A program made the position numbers and the translations under genes. The notes under the pieces were generated by a model, which saw only the letters and a program-made list of their open reading frames with translations, was not told where the DNA came from and did not search any database. A stretch of 64,000 nucleotides of DNA from Megalonaias nervosa (taxonomy: Eukaryota > Mollusca > Bivalvia > Unionida > Unionidae). Numbering within the stretch: position 1 is the first letter of the stretch; each line of letters begins with the position of its first letter. Location of the stretch: positions 62,001 to 126,000 of the forward strand of contig JAECUM010004968.1 in the NCBI GenBank assembly GCA_016617855.1, written 5' to 3'. This document shows positions 11,501 to 23,110 of the stretch, in pieces.

Positions 11501-14500
11501 GGTTAACGATGGTAACTTTAATGTTCAACCAATCAACTTTTTTACAAGTTTGTAATTTGTGAACAAACTCCTTTGATTAAACAGTGCATGAATCAATTAT
11601 TCTTAAAGGCACAAATCCAAACTCCATTCATTTCCAAAGAAATGGATTCAGAAATTAATTTTTTGGAATTCTAGCCTGTCCCAATATTAAAAGCATGAAA
11701 GTATGTGAAATATTTTATGTAAACTCACAAATGTGCACTTGAAATTTTAAAAATAATTTTTCACAGTAGAGGCTTCTTCACAACATTTATCAGTTGTGAC
11801 ATGTTTCTGCCAGCAGCATACACTCATATTGACCATCGCTTAATATGCCAGTAAATTTCTATGCTGTTCATTCTAGTTATAATTCCAAACTTACCGTGTA
11901 GACCTTGTTCTTCTGGTAAATGATGGGCTGGCAGATCTTAGTGCATGTTTTACACAGGTTAGTACAGGTAGAATACAGGGATAAATGCAGCATCTAAACA
12001 TGTGTGTCCCAGGCTCTGGAGTTTTGATTAACAAGATTTTGGGAAAGCTGATGCCAAAGTTTTGAGTTTTTTTCTTACTGATAGACTTGAAAATTTTCTG
12101 AATTTAAGCCATTATTGTAATAGAATTCAATAATTCTATTACAATAATGGCTTAAATTCAGAAAATTTTCAATAATAACTCTATTCACAATCACATTAAT
12201 CAGTAATCTCAAAATATAGATAGTTCTCATATGAAGTATGAAAGTATATTTTATATACTCAAAAACTGAACACATCCAGATCTGATTGCACATGACGCAC
12301 CACCAGATATGGGTCATTGCAAATTGTTCTACTGATTGCTCCTAACAGGCTTAATAGACCCTGATCTGCTAGCACCTTATGTAGTGGCAGATCTGGGTCT
12401 GTGCAGTTTGCAATTGGACTCGCCTTAAAAGCATGTATACATGATAAATGTGAAAAAACAGGATGTATATTTCCTTATTTTTAATATTCAGTTTTGGCAG
12501 TGATAAAATGAAGAGAACCTTTTTGGTGCCAACAATAGCAGGAGATATGGTGGCATGCCTTGGTGTCAGTGAGGTGGGGTCAGGATCAGATGTGGCAAGT
12601 AAGTTCAGTTCTTGTTTGATTTTTTTTGTTTTTGTCAAAACTGATTGTCTCCCCTGCAACACATGGCAGAAAGGATTAACATTAAGGATTAAAAGATTAA
12701 TGTAGCAGAAGATTCAGATATTAAAACAATGACAGAATAAGATACAGTGACACAAGAAAAGATACATTGACAAAATAAAGAATACAATGACACAATAAAA
12801 GATACAATGACAACATTAAAGATACATTGACAAAAAAAAGATATGATCAGATAATGACAACAAAAGTTACAATGAACAATAAAAGGTACAATTATGACAA
12901 AAGAGTGATACCATTCTTATTATACTTAAATGCACAGATATCTATCAGGTATGACAGTATATTATTATGGATATTTCTGTTTATATTATAGATGTTTTGT
13001 CATGTTGATCATATGCTTTGTCAGTCTGTTTTGGTGTCTTAGTTTCTGTTTCCACTGAGGATCTTGAGTACTGGTAATTTATGCAAGGCATAACAGAGTG
13101 TCATCCTACTTAACATTTTCATTCAGAATTTGTTCCTATATTTTTCTATAAATAGCTACTTTTATTGTCCACAGCAGTGGATTTTCATGAGATTTTATGT
13201 GCTACATACATAATCCCAGTCAACTTCCCATAACTAGTACATATCCATGACACATATTTGTTGTGCTTGGGATGGATTTTCCAATCCTACCCACATACAT
13301 GAGGCAGTTTCTGTAAATCTAGGCAGCTTTGAATTGTCATCTAGGTGGATCAACACATCCAGAAAGCTTCATGATAATTGCAAAGAAAAATGTTATGTTT
13401 ATTCTTTTAATATTTTTTTTCCTTTTTTTAGATATCCAGACGAAAGCTGTGAGAAAAGGAGATGACTATGTGATAAATGGTGGCAAAATGTGGATTACAA
13501 GTGGCAGTCAGGCTGACTGGATGTGCCTACTTGCCAACACATCAGATAGATCACTCCATCAAAACAAGTCCCTCTTCTGTCTTCCCATGGATGCCAAAGG
13601 TTTACCATCATAATGTTATATCATTAGGAGGCACAGTGAAAACAAACCTGTTATGTACATGTGCTATCCTGGGTTCAGTCTGGGTTAGTGGTCACTTGTC
13701 GAAGGTTGGTGTTTTTGCTAGGGTTTTCTGGTTTTCTCTACCACAAAGACAGACCACTCAACCAAACCAAGTCTCTGCCTGCAATTGGATATCAATGATT
13801 TGCAGCTGGAATATTTTAATTTCAATGTGAAATTGACTCTTTTGTGAGTTGAAAAATCATTGCCAAGCAAGAGTGAAATTTAAAGCTACAGCTCTTTAGA
13901 AATGCTAAAATAACATTGGACCTGTAGACTGAATTCTGCCCTGGTCAGGTATTTCTTTTTAAAGAGCTAGCTGGAGCTGTACATGGAATTTTGCACTGGT
14001 TGGGTGTTTCTTATTAAAGAGCTAGCTGGAGCTGTACATTGAATTTTGTACTGGTTGGGTGTTTTAAAGAGCTAGCTGGAGCTGTGCATTGAATTTTGCA
14101 CTGGTTGGGTGTTTCTTACTAAAGCAGTAGCTAACCTGGTCACTTTTACCCAATAAGATGAACATATCATGGAAGAGCATGCCAGGTTAAATGCAACATG
14201 CCACTGAATCAGTGTTGATAATACACCTATACTGTAAAACTGAATAGTATGGGCATTTCATTACCTTTCCTGTCAATGAAGGCTGTACAAGTTTTATTTT
14301 AAGGAAGGCTGTACAAGTTTTTATTTTAAGGAAGGCTGTATGAGATTTTATTTCAAACATGTTTATCCAACTATTTTACAGCATGCCACATCATGAATAA
14401 TTTACTTTTTGCTCCATCTGCTTTTAGGTGTATCTAAAATACTAAGACAAAAACAATACTGTGTGCTTGAAATGTTAACTCTATAGTAATTTTGTAACTT

Positions 14501-17500
14501 TGTTCTCCTAACAGATGCAGCTATGATTGATATGCTGCTTAGATCCTTTATCTGTCTAGATGGAATACTGTACTTTTCTGTCTATACCATGAAAGAGAAA
14601 CATGATTGATGCATTTTGGTGATAAAAATAAACTGATATTACAGGAATGCGTGCTTAATATGAAAGTTACAATGAAAGAAAAATATTTTCTTCCTGATTG
14701 TATTTAGGTCTGGCATATGCATTCATTTTTGCTTGATAAAAGAAGAGGAAGTAACTGTGATAGCTAGTTGGCAGAACATCAGACTCATGATTCATGAGTC
14801 ATGGGTTCAATACCCACCTAAGTCAGCTGCCTCAGTGTGTCTTTAGGAAAGACACTTGACTCCAATTTCCTTGTCATGATCAACCCAATAATGTCTTCAA
14901 AGTACCATTTAAAAATAAATAAAACTCAATCAAAAGAAGAGGAAGGTTCTGGTTTACATATTTCTTATTCACATTAATTTTTGCTTATGTACCTATATCC
15001 AGATGTTGCATTGTTGCAATCGGTTTATGAGTACCTTCTTGAAATCTAATTTTCTCAATACTGTTTACAATTGATTTTGCAAATTCAGCGTTTAGAGTGG
15101 TTCAGGATAATAGGGAAATTGGATAATCAGGTCTGTTAATTGGATAATCAGGTCTGTTGATTGGATAATCAGGTCTGTTTTTATTATTTATAAAGAAGAT
15201 TCTGGATGGCTTGAACAGCTGTTGAATCCCACTAACCATTTTTTGATAGATGTAATTAAAGTCAATGAGGTCAGCTGTCATCCTCAACTTTCTATTCAGT
15301 CTTAAAAACAAGTTTGATCAATCCATGGTGTTCAAGCCAATGACATATTAGCTAACAAGATTCTACAAAATTAGAAATGGTAATGGGCACGTTATTGGAT
15401 TAGATGAACCACAAAATGTCAGAACTAGAAATGGAAATGTGACATGCTATTGATTTAGATGAACCACTTAAGTCAGAATTAGAAATGGTAATGGGACACA
15501 TTATTGGTTTAGATGAATAAAAAAATGTCAGAATTAGAAATGGTAAAGGGACACGTTGGTTTTGATGAACCACAAAATGACAGAATTAAAAGGAATGGTA
15601 ATGTGATATATTATTGGTTTAGATGAACCACAAAATGTCAGGTGATCAAGGTTTGTTTAATGATGACTCTACTGAATATTTCAGGTATCACAATAGCAAA
15701 GAAGATAGACAAATTGGGAATGCGGAGTTCTGACACAGCCCAGATATTTTTTGAGGATGTAAAGATCCCTGCAGACCATATCATTGGAGAGGAAGGAGCA
15801 GGCTTCACTTATCAGATGATACAATTCCAGCTAGAGAGATTGTGGGGCACTGCTGCTGGTAAGTCCTGTACTTAATTTTACAAAAATATTGCTTTTCTTT
15901 TTCTCCACAAATTTGACTCTTCTTGAATTTGCAATTGGTTCCTGTCATACAAAGAGACTGAAGTGAACCCAGATTTTATTAACAGGTTTCCATACTATCA
16001 AGGTTGAACATTGGAATGAAATTTGAAGAGGGACTTCTTCTGAATGTTGTTCTTTATGAATAGATATTATCCATTATATTGAGGTTGAACATGGTCATGA
16101 AATTAGAAGTGGGACTTATTATAATGTTATCCTTTATGAATATGTGTCCTTTCTATGGAAGTAATTACTAAGGCAACACTGAAATTAGCAGAAATAAATA
16201 CCATGATAAACCACTGTTCATGGATGTATATATTTAAGAATACAGTGGTTGTTGATGCACCTCTAGCAAGATGCCATGACCAGATAAAAATCCACCTTAT
16301 GTATCAAAAGTAGGAAATCATGAGAGGTCACCTATTGTATAAGGCCACATTTTTATGCAGAAGAGATGGCCTGTGGCCTCTGAATATGTTTGATGCAATG
16401 GTATCATGGATTTTTCAGCTTTACTGCCAATGGACAAACTGATAGCAGAAACAGCAGAGTATGCACGGCAGCGAAAAGCTTTTGGACAGCCAATCCTGAA
16501 CAACCAGGTTGTTCACTTCACACTGGCAGAATTACAGACAGAGGTGGAAGCACTCAGATCAATGCTCTACAGAGCTGTAGGTATGTGACTGATTTTAACA
16601 TTTTCAAAGCACGTTCAGGATGGCTTTATACCAGGGTAGTCCGGTTCAACCCTTTGCTACACCATATGCAAGGGTGAACAGCTACCAATCAAAAGTTAAT
16701 GCTTTCATCCAGATTCTCCAGTTTCAAGAATTGTTTCCTGCTGAATTGATAAATGGCCTCCAAATTCGTTTGTAGGTTGTAGGAAATACTTTTAATATTT
16801 TGCTGTTATTATGACCTATAAGGTTCTTTCTATCACAATCCATGTAATAGAGTAACTTTGGATCAAATAACAATGCAAATCATGTTAAAAAAATAATTTT
16901 AATTATGTATGTAGTAATAAGTAATATCCTCCTGTGTCTTTACGCAGATATAAAAAAAACAAGTCACATGACAAATTCAAAATTTCTTTCCATCAGTTGC
17001 TTGAATAGAAACTGTAGTTTAGTTTATGATTTTGATTAATTTAACAAGACATTGTGAGACACAAATATGACAAACCTGGATGTTGAATACAAAATGTTAT
17101 AAATTGCCCTTCTAGTCAGACTTTGATTTTATAGCAGAAATTGTAGAATAGAACCAACTTTTAAATGACAGAATATAGAATTTTTATTGATATTTGATAG
17201 TGCAAAACGTGTTATAAAAGAAACATATTATAAAAGTATACCTTGAAACCAGTCTTATCTTCCGGCCATACTTTCTTGCCTATGTGAAAAATGACCTTTC
17301 CACTGAAAATATAAAAGTTCATTTCCTAAAAAAATCTAACCAGCCTTTATTTAAATACCAAGCAGTAAGAGAGGAAAACAGGCTCTATAAAGGTTAGTCA
17401 TATTTTCTGTCTATTCATCTAGTGTTATTTTTGTTAACAGGTTAAGGTGTTTAAATACATTTCACATCTATAAAGGCACATACTGTAAAATGGTTCAGTT

Positions 17501-18337
17501 ATGAGAAGTGGTTGTTTTGTTGTAAATGGTCAACACAATATTGTACTATTTTAACTGGAAAAGGGTGGGTTTGACTGAATCCCCAGGACCCGCTCTGTGT
17601 CTGTCACTGATGTACTATAAATGATTATAATTCCCTTACAGCTTTGTACATCAATGGAAATGATGTGACCAAGATGGCATCCATGTGCAAGTTGAAGGTA
17701 GGACGACTGGCACGGCAGGTGACAGATTCCTGTCTACAGTTTTGGGGAGGGATGGGCTTCACAAATGAGGTTCTAGTGAGTCGATTCTACAGGTAAGATA
17801 AATTTAGCAGATGATATATATTAGTTGGTAATTTTCTTGCAGCCCAGGTGATGCTACTGTCGTCACAATAATTACCTCATAATAATGTTTGCTGCAGGTT
17901 AAGACTTGATAGTGTTATGTGAAGCATACCGTATAAGTACCAGTACACAGTCTTAATGTTACTGCAACTAACTGATTTGGTTGAGCATGGGTCACTTTCA
18001 ATGACATGTCCAATTAATGAATAAAGATTGATCAGTTTTAATCAAAGGCCTGATGCATTCTCCTGCATGTCATAAAACATGGCTAATAGAAGCAGGAATC
18101 ATGGTGGCTGAGTGGTTAGCATGCTGGGCTAATGACCAAAAGGACACTGGTTAGAGTCCTACCATCAGATCTGCTTGGGATGGCTACCAGGGTGTGTCAC
18201 TAGGCAAGACACTTTACTACAATTGCCTTGGCACGAAATAACCCTCTATTGTTGTTGTAAAACACCAAACCAATCCAATTCCCAACACTAAGAGTCTATT
18301 ACTAACAAAAATATGTGCTCCATGTATAATTTGGTAC

Positions 18338-18373
<36 letters not shown>

Positions 18374-19226
18374 TGGGGGAGGGGGATCATCTCTTCTCTG
18401 CAGTTTTACTCAAGAGAGCAACACAGTGTCTTTTGTAGTATGCAATGAACTTTAAGATCTTCATTGTACTCTCCAAATTTCTTTTGTTTTTACACATAAT
18501 TTAGAACTCCAGTTAAATGAAGAGCATTTATAGACCTGCAGCTTTTTACCAGTCTTGATACTGCAGCACTGAAAATGCACATGAAAAATGTAAAATCAGC
18601 TTCAGTCTATATTAACATCACTGACTCTAATTTGGTACTAATTTGCAAAGAAACCTGTTGTTGAACCTATCATTAAAGTTGTCTCCTGCACAAATGTAGT
18701 GTGTGTGTGTGTGAGTATTGGGGGAGAGGGATCATCTCTTCTCTGCAGTGTTGCTCAAGATAAGAACACAGTATCATTTTGGGATCATCTCTTCTCTGCA
18801 GTGTTACTCAAGATAGGAACACATTGTCTTTTTGGGATCATCTCTTCTCTGCAGTGTTATTCAAGATAGGAACACTGAATAAGCATTGAAGTTTAAGATC
18901 GTCCTTTTATTCTCCAAATTACTTTCTTTTTACACTTAGTTCAAGAATTCAACTTGTTTGGTAATATTCAAGACATAAGAGCCAATAGAATCAGAAACTG
19001 GATCCACAATTTATTTCATAAGGATAATGATTTTTAATAATAAAAACATGAAATTAGAGAGAAATTGATATAATGAACTTCAGTTATACAGGATAAACTT
19101 TCAAGATATTTGCTTTACAGAGATTTCCGTCTGCTGTCCATAGGAGCTGGAGCAGATGAGGTTATGCTGTCCATTATCTGCAAGTACATGAACATGCTGC
19201 CACAGGCATCCGGGAAGAAGAAATAG
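2591..19226 (+). CDS. Acyl-CoA dehydrogenase, mitochondrial, IVD/LCAD-like (probable acyl-CoA dehydrogenase 6 type), nine exons
   Basis: FAD-dependent oxidation of an acyl-CoA to the 2-enoyl-CoA; electrons would pass to ETF in the mitochondrial matrix. CDS exons: 2591-2779, 9657-9777, 11012-11141, 12492-12598, 13432-13599, 15685-15858, 16419-16580, 17642-17792 and 19121-19226. All have GT-AG borders and join in frame to 435 residues, the normal family length. Residues 1-38 are Arg/Lys/Ser-rich with little acid, like a matrix-targeting peptide. Family signature 1 is at about 171-183 (GVSEVGSGSD), the flavin-contact WITSG at 203-207, and signature 2 at 383-402 matches fully. Glu289 (LER) is at the isovaleryl-CoA/long-chain catalytic-base position; the alternative medium-chain position is Ala410 in IGAGADEVM. 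The C-terminus GKKK is not a peroxisomal signal. Family and exon structure are secure. Acyl-chain preference cannot be read, and the acdh-6-like name rests on overall resemblance. Confidence 0.93.
4367..4519. mobile_element. MITE A copy 2 (153-bp palindrome)
   Basis: Arms of about 70 bp begin CCACAGGAGTCTGACG and end with the inverse complement CGTCAGACTCCTGTGG. The outer flanks (GGTTACA left, TTATACC right) extend the inverted match weakly. It aligns with the palindrome at 1901-2150 over its whole length, apart from the insertion there. Confidence 0.8.
4736..4816. mobile_element. MITE B copy 2 with perfect arms and 8-bp target duplication
   Basis: This 81-bp element has perfect 22-bp terminal arms beginning CTAGACCAACAAGTAGG. 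It is bracketed by AGTTGAAC at 4728-4735 and again at 4817-4824. An 8-bp duplication is typical of hAT-superfamily insertion, although the termini do not match an hAT consensus I recognise. Confidence 0.82.
6784..7079. mobile_element. hAT-like non-autonomous element
   Basis: Left end CAGTGCCAGATTA pairs with right end TAATCTGGCAC. Subterminal GGGC and CTAAGCAC motifs also recur in inverted order. The length is about 296 bp and no ORF is present. The terminus resembles the CAGxGCCxGATTA class of hAT ends. No clean target duplication was found. Confidence 0.5.
9327..9595. repeat. 46-bp minisatellite, about 6 copies
   Basis: The unit includes GTAGTAACTGAGTGAATCTG followed by ATCATTATTTGCAGGTGTAC. 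The outer copies are more diverged than the inner ones. Each unit carries TTGCAG or TCACAG, which resembles a splice acceptor. Confidence 0.85.
10550..10757. mobile_element. MITE C copy 1
   Basis: Left end GTTGAGTCAAATTGCAAAC pairs with right end GTTTGCAGTCAGA then CTTATAAGTGAGTATA. Internal blocks such as GCAGATCTGGGTCTG and GATTACTTCTAACAAGC are shared with the other MITE C copies. Confidence 0.65.
10736..10985. repeat. About 62-bp tandem array, 4 copies, derived from a MITE C terminus
   Basis: Each unit starts CTTATAAGTGAGTATATA, the terminal sequence of MITE C, and continues GGTACATCAGTATC to AAACTAATTATC. The array abuts MITE C copy 1, so the element end has been tandemly duplicated. 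Confidence 0.8.
12087..12172. repeat. Perfect 41-bp inverted repeat with a 4-bp loop
   Basis: Arms 12087-12127 and 12132-12172 are exact inverse complements, separated by CAAT. The arms are AT-rich and include TAAGCCATTATTGTAATAG. The transcript would fold into a long perfect hairpin on either strand. No protein is encoded. Confidence 0.9.
12233..12455. mobile_element. MITE C copy 2
   Basis: Internal blocks CAGATCTG, CTACTGATTGCTCCTAACA and GGCAGATCTGGGTCTGTGCA match the other copies. The right end GTTTGCAATTGGACTCGCC then AAGCATGTATACAT is a diverged family terminus. Confidence 0.65.
13950..14130. repeat. About 50-bp minisatellite, 3-4 copies
   Basis: Unit includes AGAGCTAGCTGGAGCTGTAC followed by TGAATTTTGCACTGGTTGGG and TGTTTCTTA. 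The outer copies are truncated. Confidence 0.75.
14755..14935 (+). mobile_element. tRNA-derived SINE, group 1
   Basis: A Pol III A box (TAGCTAGTTGG, 14761-14771) and B box (GGTTCAATACC, 14804-14814) are correctly spaced. A body GTGTCTTTAGGAAAGACAC, CCTTGTCATGATCAACCC and an A-rich tail follow. The body resembles the element at 18092-18280 (AGGCAAGACACTTTACT, CCTTGGCACGA). It lacks the intact arms of a working tRNA. Confidence 0.75.
15107..15178. repeat. 22-bp tandem repeat, 3 copies
   Basis: Unit TTGGATAATCAGGTCTGTT with one or two variable bases between copies. Confidence 0.85.
15375..15650. repeat. About 58-bp tandem repeat, 5 copies
   Basis: Each unit contains TTAGAAATGGTAATGGGACA, then TTGGTTTAGATGAACCAC and AAAATGTCAG. 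The copies are imperfect and the array stops about 35 bp before exon 6. Confidence 0.8.
15990..16145. repeat. Direct duplication of about 65 bp in intron 6
   Basis: GGTTGAACATTG...GAAATTTGAAGAGGGACTT is followed by the diverged second copy GGTTGAACATGG...GAAATTAGAAGTGGGACTT. Each copy ends in CTTTATGAATA. Confidence 0.7.
16581..17641 (+). other. Acyl-CoA dehydrogenase intron 7
   Basis: AT-rich, with no recognisable repeat family, no hairpin and no extra exon. The acceptor is CCCTTACAG. Confidence 0.6.
18092..18280 (+). mobile_element. tRNA-derived SINE, group 1, second copy
   Basis: A box TGGCTGAGTGG at 18105-18115 and B box GGTTAGAGTCC at 18149-18159. The body GTGTCACTAGGCAAGACAC, CCTTGGCACGAAATAACCC resembles the 14.8 kb element. 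It ends in GTAAAACACCAAACC, and a similar sequence in inverse orientation begins the element at 55.2 kb. Confidence 0.75.
18700..18875. repeat. About 50-bp tandem repeat, 3 copies
   Basis: Units of GGGATCATCTCTTCTCTGCA followed by GTGTTACTCAAGATAGGAAC. A single earlier copy lies at 18384-18435. Confidence 0.75.
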
Positions 19227-19701
19227 ACAAAACTTGTGTGATAAATACTCACTGTAGTAGAATTTCAATGAACACTTTGTTTTCATTTGGAAGATTTAAC
19301 ATTACTGCCTGGCAGTCAGTTTGTCAGATGCTGAGGATTTAACATTACTGCCTAGCAGTCAATTTGTAAGATGCTGAAACGAGTCAAGAAATTTATTGAA
19401 TATGTACATTTGACTTTGTTGAATATAATGTTGTTAATGTTATGAAGAGTATAATTTTAAAGTAATTAAAGTAATTGACAGTCTTCGGAATCTGAGTAGT
19501 AATGCATCTTGGTCCAAGGCAAGACACCTTGTGTGCAGTTCATTTTTGCTAATCCACATTTTAGACAGCTGTGCAAAAATTACCAATTTCAGTTCAAAAT
19601 ATGTTTACTTTGCCAGCTTTTTGCATTGACCTGAAAACCATCATAAAATAAATTATATTCAAACAATTACTAATCACTAGCCTGTGAACTGCAAGACAGA
19701 C

Positions 19702-19750
<49 letters not shown>

Positions 19751-19920
19751 TGCAGTTCTTGATCATTCAATAATGTCAATGGATCAATAAATAAATGTGA
19801 TATAAATTGATGTAAAGGTGGAATTATTTTTTTATTTTGAGAAAAGAAATCTTCAATATTTCATTTTGTAAAAGTGATCTAATGATGTAAGAAGTTTTTT
19901 TTCACAGAGGAAATAAATGT
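19227..19920 (+). promoter_or_regulatory. 3' UTR of the acyl-CoA dehydrogenase gene with candidate poly(A) signals
   Basis: AATAAA hexamers occur at 19647-19652, 19786-19795 (two overlapping) and 19912-19917. The first lies 421 nt after the stop codon. A (GA)n microsatellite at 19701-19748 falls between the first two. A small duplication (GATTTAACATTACTGCCT-like, 19294-19350) is also present. Which signal is used cannot be decided from sequence. Confidence 0.4.
19701..19748. repeat. (GA)n microsatellite
   Basis: About 24 uninterrupted GA dinucleotides in the 3' UTR or downstream flank of the dehydrogenase gene. Confidence 0.95.
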
Positions 19921-20339
19921 TGCATTATTTATGTATTTTTATGACTTCTCACTCTCTTCTTTGTGTAAGTTTTTATCACATATCTGTTCTGTACCAACTT
20001 ACTGCAATATTATTTATAATAGTAAGTGTTAAACTTGACCTAAATAAGCCAGTCACACAACAAGTTCTCATGTTTTATACAGTGCACATTCTTCACAGTT
20101 CTAGTGCTGGAATGAGGTAACCTGAGATCTGTGATGGAAACCAGACTCAGAATGTGTAAACACTTAGTCCATGGTTCATACAACCATGAAAAATCCTTAA
20201 ATTTGAGTGTTGCCACAAAGCTCCTTCAATTGGAAACAAGTTGGTTTTATCCTTGGAAAATCCTTAAATTTGTCTTGCACATGCAGAAGCCCTGCTTGAA
20301 GCTGGCACTTGCAGAGGTGTAAATGGAGCTCATTAGTAT

Positions 20340-23110
20340 TGCATGATCCATCACTGGATGGGAATTGTTATGCCCTCAATGTGCCCGTAGAAGAAAGCAT
20401 TTTGTTGCTTCTGTCCATCCATATATCCAAACCAAGTTGTTTTTAACACAATAGTACACAATTTATTCAAGTCTTAGTCATGAAATTTAACACACAATAT
20501 CATGGTTGTAAGTTCATGACTGGATTAGATTTTAAATCTTTTTGGATGAAAACCTTGTTCTGCACACTGAGCATTCTGGATAAAAACCTTTTCAATCCTA
20601 AGCATAGTCTACTAACAACATTACAGCAGCGGGGGGCATACTTGTTTTACAAATACAAATTATAGTTACAATGGAAGATATTGAAAGAATGCAGGACATT
20701 GTCTATATTTGTTTCATTCTTTCTTCCTCATCCTGGGCAACCGTTTGGAGTGATTTTGATGGCACCTACCAAATGGAGAGGGGTTTAAGGGAGCTAACTT
20801 TGTACAAATACAGTATTTTACATTCTTTGTTAAATTTTCATGTATAGCTCAGGTTCTTTGCAAATGGTATGCATAATGTTATACCTGAAAACTGAAACTT
20901 GGTGAGAGAATTAATCTTGACAAGCATTATAACCTTATTGCAAAATTAAATAACTGTAACCCATTTTCCTTACAAAACTGACTTGGATTCCATTTTTGTT
21001 TTTAATTTATTTCTCAACATTTCACATTTTATTGGTTTTAATTTTTGCATTTAACTCAAGACCGAAGGTTTTATTTTTTGCACCCTGCATTCTAGAGGTG
21101 TAACAATTTATTGCTGTGTATGGGTATCATGATATTTTCTGTGATGATATGCTGCATCAGTATCATTATATCTGCCAGTATACGTATTGCATTATTGTAA
21201 GTGTACAGTACATAAATGTAAGTAGCACTTGAAAGTGATATATCATAATATGCATGAATTCTAAAAGCTGACAAGCTTTATGCATCTTCAATACACAAAT
21301 TTGGACGCCTCTTTTGTGTATTATATCCATCTGCTAGACATCAGTGATCAGACTGGTTCTCTACTCGGCAAGAGAAACAGTATCTGGATGAAATGTCAGA
21401 AATATTTTTTAGTCAGATACTGTTATGTAAAATGAAAATTTCATCAATATTAAACAATTTTTGCTCTTCTGTATCACAAATTCCAGTATGAACACGGTTT
21501 GCAGATTTAGTGTCTATATGAAAAGCTTCCGATCCCATAATGCTTTGTAGAACCAAAAAGCAGACCAAATCATAAAGGTAAATTCTTCAGCTAAAGTTGA
21601 GGCTACCTTTGGGAAATACATTGGGTTTTGGATATCACAAAAGCACAGTATATTTATTAACAAACCATATGCAGAATCGGGAAAATAGCTGATACATTCC
21701 AATAGTACAAATTACCTTGTCACATATTTACAATGTGTGACAAAGACAAATGGACATGTTAATAGTTTGTGTCATGACATGAACTGCATTGCCACTCTTG
21801 TTTTGCAACATGTACTAAACCTGATCACAAAAGTAGGTCACTGTGACCTATATTCAACACTTAACTGACATTGGTTAGATGTTGTTTTAAGTTTGTCTTA
21901 TGTTCTGTTCATACTAAAATCCTCAAACTAGATGATTGTATGCATCTGTATCACAGCCTTACAAGAAAAGAGGGTCACTGTGACAACATTTCACTTTTCA
22001 CTGGCTTGGGTTAATTTTGGCATTTAGCTTGTGACCAAAATAGATTTTTTATGCTCTCTACATGTACTGTTATAATTAGAATCATGAAACTTAGTAAGGG
22101 AATGCATCTGGATAAGTACTACACTGTAATTACAAAAATGTCTCTGTGACCCATATTTCATGCTGCAATAACTTTGGTTTCATTTTGTGTTTTATGTTTA
22201 TTTCTCAAGAATTCTTCATGCTTGAATCATCAGACTAGTTGAATTTATGCATCTCAATTAGTATCACACTCTTGCAACAAAGGGAAGTCACTGTGACCAA
22301 CATTTCACATTTTACTGGCTTAGATTAAGTTTTTCATTAGTTCATAATCACGTAATTGTTTTTTTTTTTGGCATCCTGTACACACACTGTTATACCTGGA
22401 ATCATGAAACATGGTTAGGGGATGCATCTTGTTAAAACATTGTCATCATCACAAAAGTAAGTCACTAAGGCCCATATTTCATTTATCCTATCTTGAATCA
22501 TGAAACTTGCTGAGGATGGATCTTGATAAAAAGCTCTATACCCTCATTTCAGAAGTAGGTCATTATGACTTATATTTATCACTTAACTGAGATCAGTTAA
22601 ATATTTTTTGATGTTAAAATTTCTCAGGCATTGTTCGTGCTAGAATAGTGAAACTGACAATGATATATATCCCTATTGGCACCCAACCCATGCAAGAAAA
22701 GAAGCTCATCATGACCTATATTTCATCCCTTACTAGCTTGGCTTATGGCTTTGCTTTCAGCTCATGGGTCCATATGTTTTTGTCATACTGTATGCACTAT
22801 TCAACATAGAATCATGAAACTTTGTGAAGGGATGCATCTTGGTAAGTACAATACTCTTATTGCTAAAATATGTCTTTATTATCTACAGTTGATCCGTCAG
22901 TAATATTTTTTATATTTTGTGTTCATGACAGGTTGATTTATTAGGTGCTGTTATATGTTGGAATCATGAAGCTTGGATACGTCTCTCTTAACACTACTCC
23001 TTAACAACCAAAGCTCACTGTGGCCTACAGCTTATGCTTTACTAATATAGGGTAATTATTTGTGTTTATCTCATGACTACCTAGATTTTTACAGGCTATA
23101 TACCTTCTAT
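20340..23110. repeat. Degenerate long tandem repeat region between the convergent genes
   Basis: Motifs recur at roughly 145-170 base intervals: (A/G)GGTCACTGTGACC(C/T)ATATTTCA near 21833, 21970, 22140, 22285, 22460, 22555, 22705 and 23005, and GAATCATGAAACTT(G)G...GGATGCATCTT near 22080, 22400, 22500 and 22810. Alternation of two half-units gives an approximately 310-base higher period. The copies are strongly diverged, so the array is old. No ORF of note is present. Confidence 0.65.

Larger units (their letters stand above)
11142..12491 (+). other. Acyl-CoA dehydrogenase intron 3
   Basis: Contains a perfect inverted repeat (12087-12172) and MITE C copy 2 (about 12233-12455). The acceptor ATTCAG at 12491 precedes exon 4. 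Confidence 0.7.
13600..15684 (+). other. Acyl-CoA dehydrogenase intron 5, dense in short tandem repeats and a SINE
   Basis: Holds an approximately 50-bp array (13950-14130), a 26-bp duplication (14276-14345), a SINE (14755-14935), a 22-bp array (15107-15178) and an approximately 58-bp array (15375-15650). No coding exon was seen between exons 5 and 6. Confidence 0.7.
17793..19120 (+). other. Acyl-CoA dehydrogenase intron 8 with SINE and duplicated microsatellite block
   Basis: Contains a SINE (18092-18280), a (GT)n run (18350-18373) and an approximately 43-bp repeat (18380-18875). The GT-run plus GGGGATCATCTCTTCTCTGC block occurs twice (18346-18420 and 18695-18760), so a larger segment was duplicated. 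Confidence 0.7.

Noticed and set aside
13477..13830. 117-residue plus-strand open frame overlapping dehydrogenase exon 5
   Set aside because: It is a different frame from the exon, whose frame is fixed by WITSG and by splicing; it is a shadow.
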